7,378 bases of DNA from JAFGQE01 sp046484775 (GTDB lineage: Bacteria; Bacillota; Clostridia; DUPQ01). A program made the position numbers and the translations under genes. A model generated the notes under the pieces. That model saw only the letters and a program-made list of their open reading frames with translations. It had not been told where the DNA came from and made no database searches. Below, one piece after another: positions 6,650-7,378 of the stretch. The DNA lies in contig JAWOIG010000123.1 of the NCBI GenBank assembly GCA_046484775.1, positions 1-7,378 on the forward strand, read 5' to 3'. How positions within the stretch are numbered: position 1 is the first letter of the stretch; each line of letters opens with the position of its first letter.

Positions 6650-7270
6650 CTACAATAATGCTTCCGCAAATTCCGCCGGGTCGAATGGCCTGAGGTCGTC
6701 AAGCTTCTCCCCGATCCCAATGTATTTCACCGGCACTCCCAGCTCCGCGGCAACCGGGATTATTATCCCGCCCTTTGCTGTTCCGTCCATCTTGGTCAGT
6801 ATGATTCCGTCAATGCCCGTTGCTTCCCCGAAGGCTTTCGCCTGGACCAACGCGTTGTTTCCCGATGTGGCGTCAAGCACTATCAGGGTTTCCTTCCTGA
6901 TTCCCGCCGCCTCCCGTTCTATCACCCTGTTGACCTTCATAAGTTCTTCCATAAGATTCTTTTTTGTATGGAGACGACCTGCCGTATCTATTATGAGCAC
7001 ATCCATGCCCCTGCTTTTGGCAGCCCTGATTGAATCAAACACCACTGCGCCGGGATCTGCGCCATGCTTATGTTTTATGATGCCGGCCCCGGCCCTTTCA
7101 GCCCACATTTCCAGCTGTTCGATGGCTGCCGCCCTGAAAGTATCCGCTGCCGCTATTATAACACTCTTGCCTTCTTTTTTTAACATGGCGGCCATTTTCC
7201 CCACGCATGTAGTCTTGCCCGTGCCGTTTACCCCGACTATGAGTATTATGTCAAGTCCTTCGCCCGGGGA
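6650..7270 (-). CDS. ftsY: FtsY, signal recognition particle receptor GTPase (C-terminal part; 5' end lost at a chimeric junction)
   Basis: FtsY binds the Ffh-SRP ribosome complex at the membrane and, after paired GTP hydrolysis, hands nascent membrane proteins to the translocon. About 206 codons of the NG domain remain. Visible motifs (fragment numbering) are GVNGTGKTT (13-21, G1), DTFRAAAIEQL (43-53), DTAGR (95-99, G3), TKMDG (159-163, G4) and GIGEKLDDLRPF (185-196), and the C-terminus is of normal length. The usual DATTGQNA block reads DATSGNNA. The acidic A domain and most of the N domain are missing. Reading upstream, the frame meets TGA at 7295-7297 within sequence coding for another protein, so this is a break and not a true start. 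A GTG at 7202-7204 lies inside the P-loop region and cannot be the natural start. The stop TAG (6652-6650) overlaps the ribosome binding site of the UPF0182 gene. Confidence 0.93.
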   Translation of the reverse strand, partial: SPGEGLDIILIVGVNGTGKTTCVGKMAAMLKKEGKSVIIAAADTFRAAAIEQLEMWAERAGAGIIKHKHGADPGAVVFDSIRAAKSRGMDVLIIDTAGRLHTKKNLMEELMKVNRVIEREAAGIRKETLIVLDATSGNNALVQAKAFGEATGIDGIILTKMDGTAKGGIIIPVAAELGVPVKYIGIGEKLDDLRPFDPAEFAEALL

Positions 7271-7290
7271 TAGGTATTTTTTAAAAAGGC
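7262..7290. other. Chimeric junction between uup-like and ftsY sequence
   Basis: On the minus strand, ABC-F homology is recognisable to about 7276 and FtsY homology begins at about 7270-7282, in a different frame. The A/T-rich run TTTTTAAAAAATACC at 7288-7274 reads sensibly in both proteins (FLKNT in one frame, FKKYL in the other), so a short microhomology at the join is plausible. Base composition shifts here too. An artefact of assembly or amplification is likelier than a natural fusion, but the sequence alone cannot decide. Confidence 0.75.
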
Positions 7291-7378
7291 ACGGTCATGG
7301 GTCACAAAAATAAGGGTTTTGATATGGCGAAGAACAAACTCTTCCATCCAAAGAATCGATTCAATATCAAAATGATTG
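7276..7378 (-). CDS. ABC-F ATPase (Uup-type) fragment, cut at both ends
   Basis: The minus-strand frame starting at 7377 reads 34 codons of an ABC-F protein. The Walker B tail and switch region of the motif LDEPTNHLDIESIEWLE appear as NHFDIESILWMEEF, and the switch histidine follows in TLIFVTHDRAFLKN. ABC-F proteins are soluble tandem-ATPase factors that act on ribosomes or, for Uup, have been linked to precise transposon excision. The ESI-WMEEF and HDRAFL wording suggests Uup rather than EttA, with moderate certainty. After about 7276 the frame reads TYPRAKDLT and stops at 7248-7246, which does not resemble the family (expected something like ATRILELDRG). G+C is about one third (35 of 103 by hand count), well below the neighbouring genes, so the fragment may come from another organism. 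Confidence 0.8.

Noticed and set aside
7202..7204. GTG as the start of ftsY
   Set aside because: It falls just after the G1 loop GVNGTGKTT, which is encoded in frame upstream, so starting there would remove the GTP-binding site.
6468..7313. Plus-strand open frame of 281 codons with hydrophobic stretches
   Set aside because: It spans the UPF0182 start, ftsY and the chimeric junction on the opposite strand. The hydrophobic runs come from antisense of alanine-rich and membrane codons.

Overview
The window looks like a piece of a mid-GC (roughly half G+C by eye) Firmicutes genome, most likely a clostridial anaerobe. The grounds are a PyrR attenuation system, strong AGGAGG-type ribosome binding sites, frequent ATA and AGG codons, and a UPF0182 membrane protein. 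All real genes lie on the minus strand, so transcription runs from high to low coordinates. Both ends cut genes, so this may be a complete short contig.

In transcription order: positions 7378 to about 7276 hold a 34-codon fragment of an ABC-F (Uup-type) ATPase with clearly lower GC. It runs directly into the middle of an ftsY gene (GTPase of the signal-recognition-particle receptor), with both reading frames broken at about 7270-7285. I read this as a chimeric join, probably an assembly or amplification artefact. From the G1 GTP-binding loop onward ftsY is intact to its stop. It is followed, in a tight operon with stop codons embedded in the next gene's Shine-Dalgarno, by an 897-residue UPF0182 integral membrane protein and a 416-residue uroporphyrinogen-decarboxylase/MtaA-like protein. 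After 146 bases comes a cytoplasmic glycoside-hydrolase-like protein (GHL6 type with a GH42-like trimerisation domain).

Below that gene, positions 1-400 hold a compact regulatory region: a near-consensus sigma-70 promoter (17-base spacer), a textbook PyrR-binding hairpin, a mutually exclusive antiterminator pairing, an intrinsic terminator with a U-tract, and then the first 58 codons of pyrR starting at TTG behind a strong Shine-Dalgarno. This is the head of a pyrimidine biosynthesis operon regulated by UMP/UTP-dependent attenuation; the rest lies beyond base 1.

The most informative observations are the complete pyrR leader, which can be read base by base, the chimeric right end, and the GHL6 protein. 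That protein keeps the four-cysteine zinc site of GH42 beta-galactosidases but appears to lack the usual catalytic glutamates. I found no CRISPR array, tRNA, rRNA, insertion sequence or defence system, and nothing I would call a new multi-gene system.
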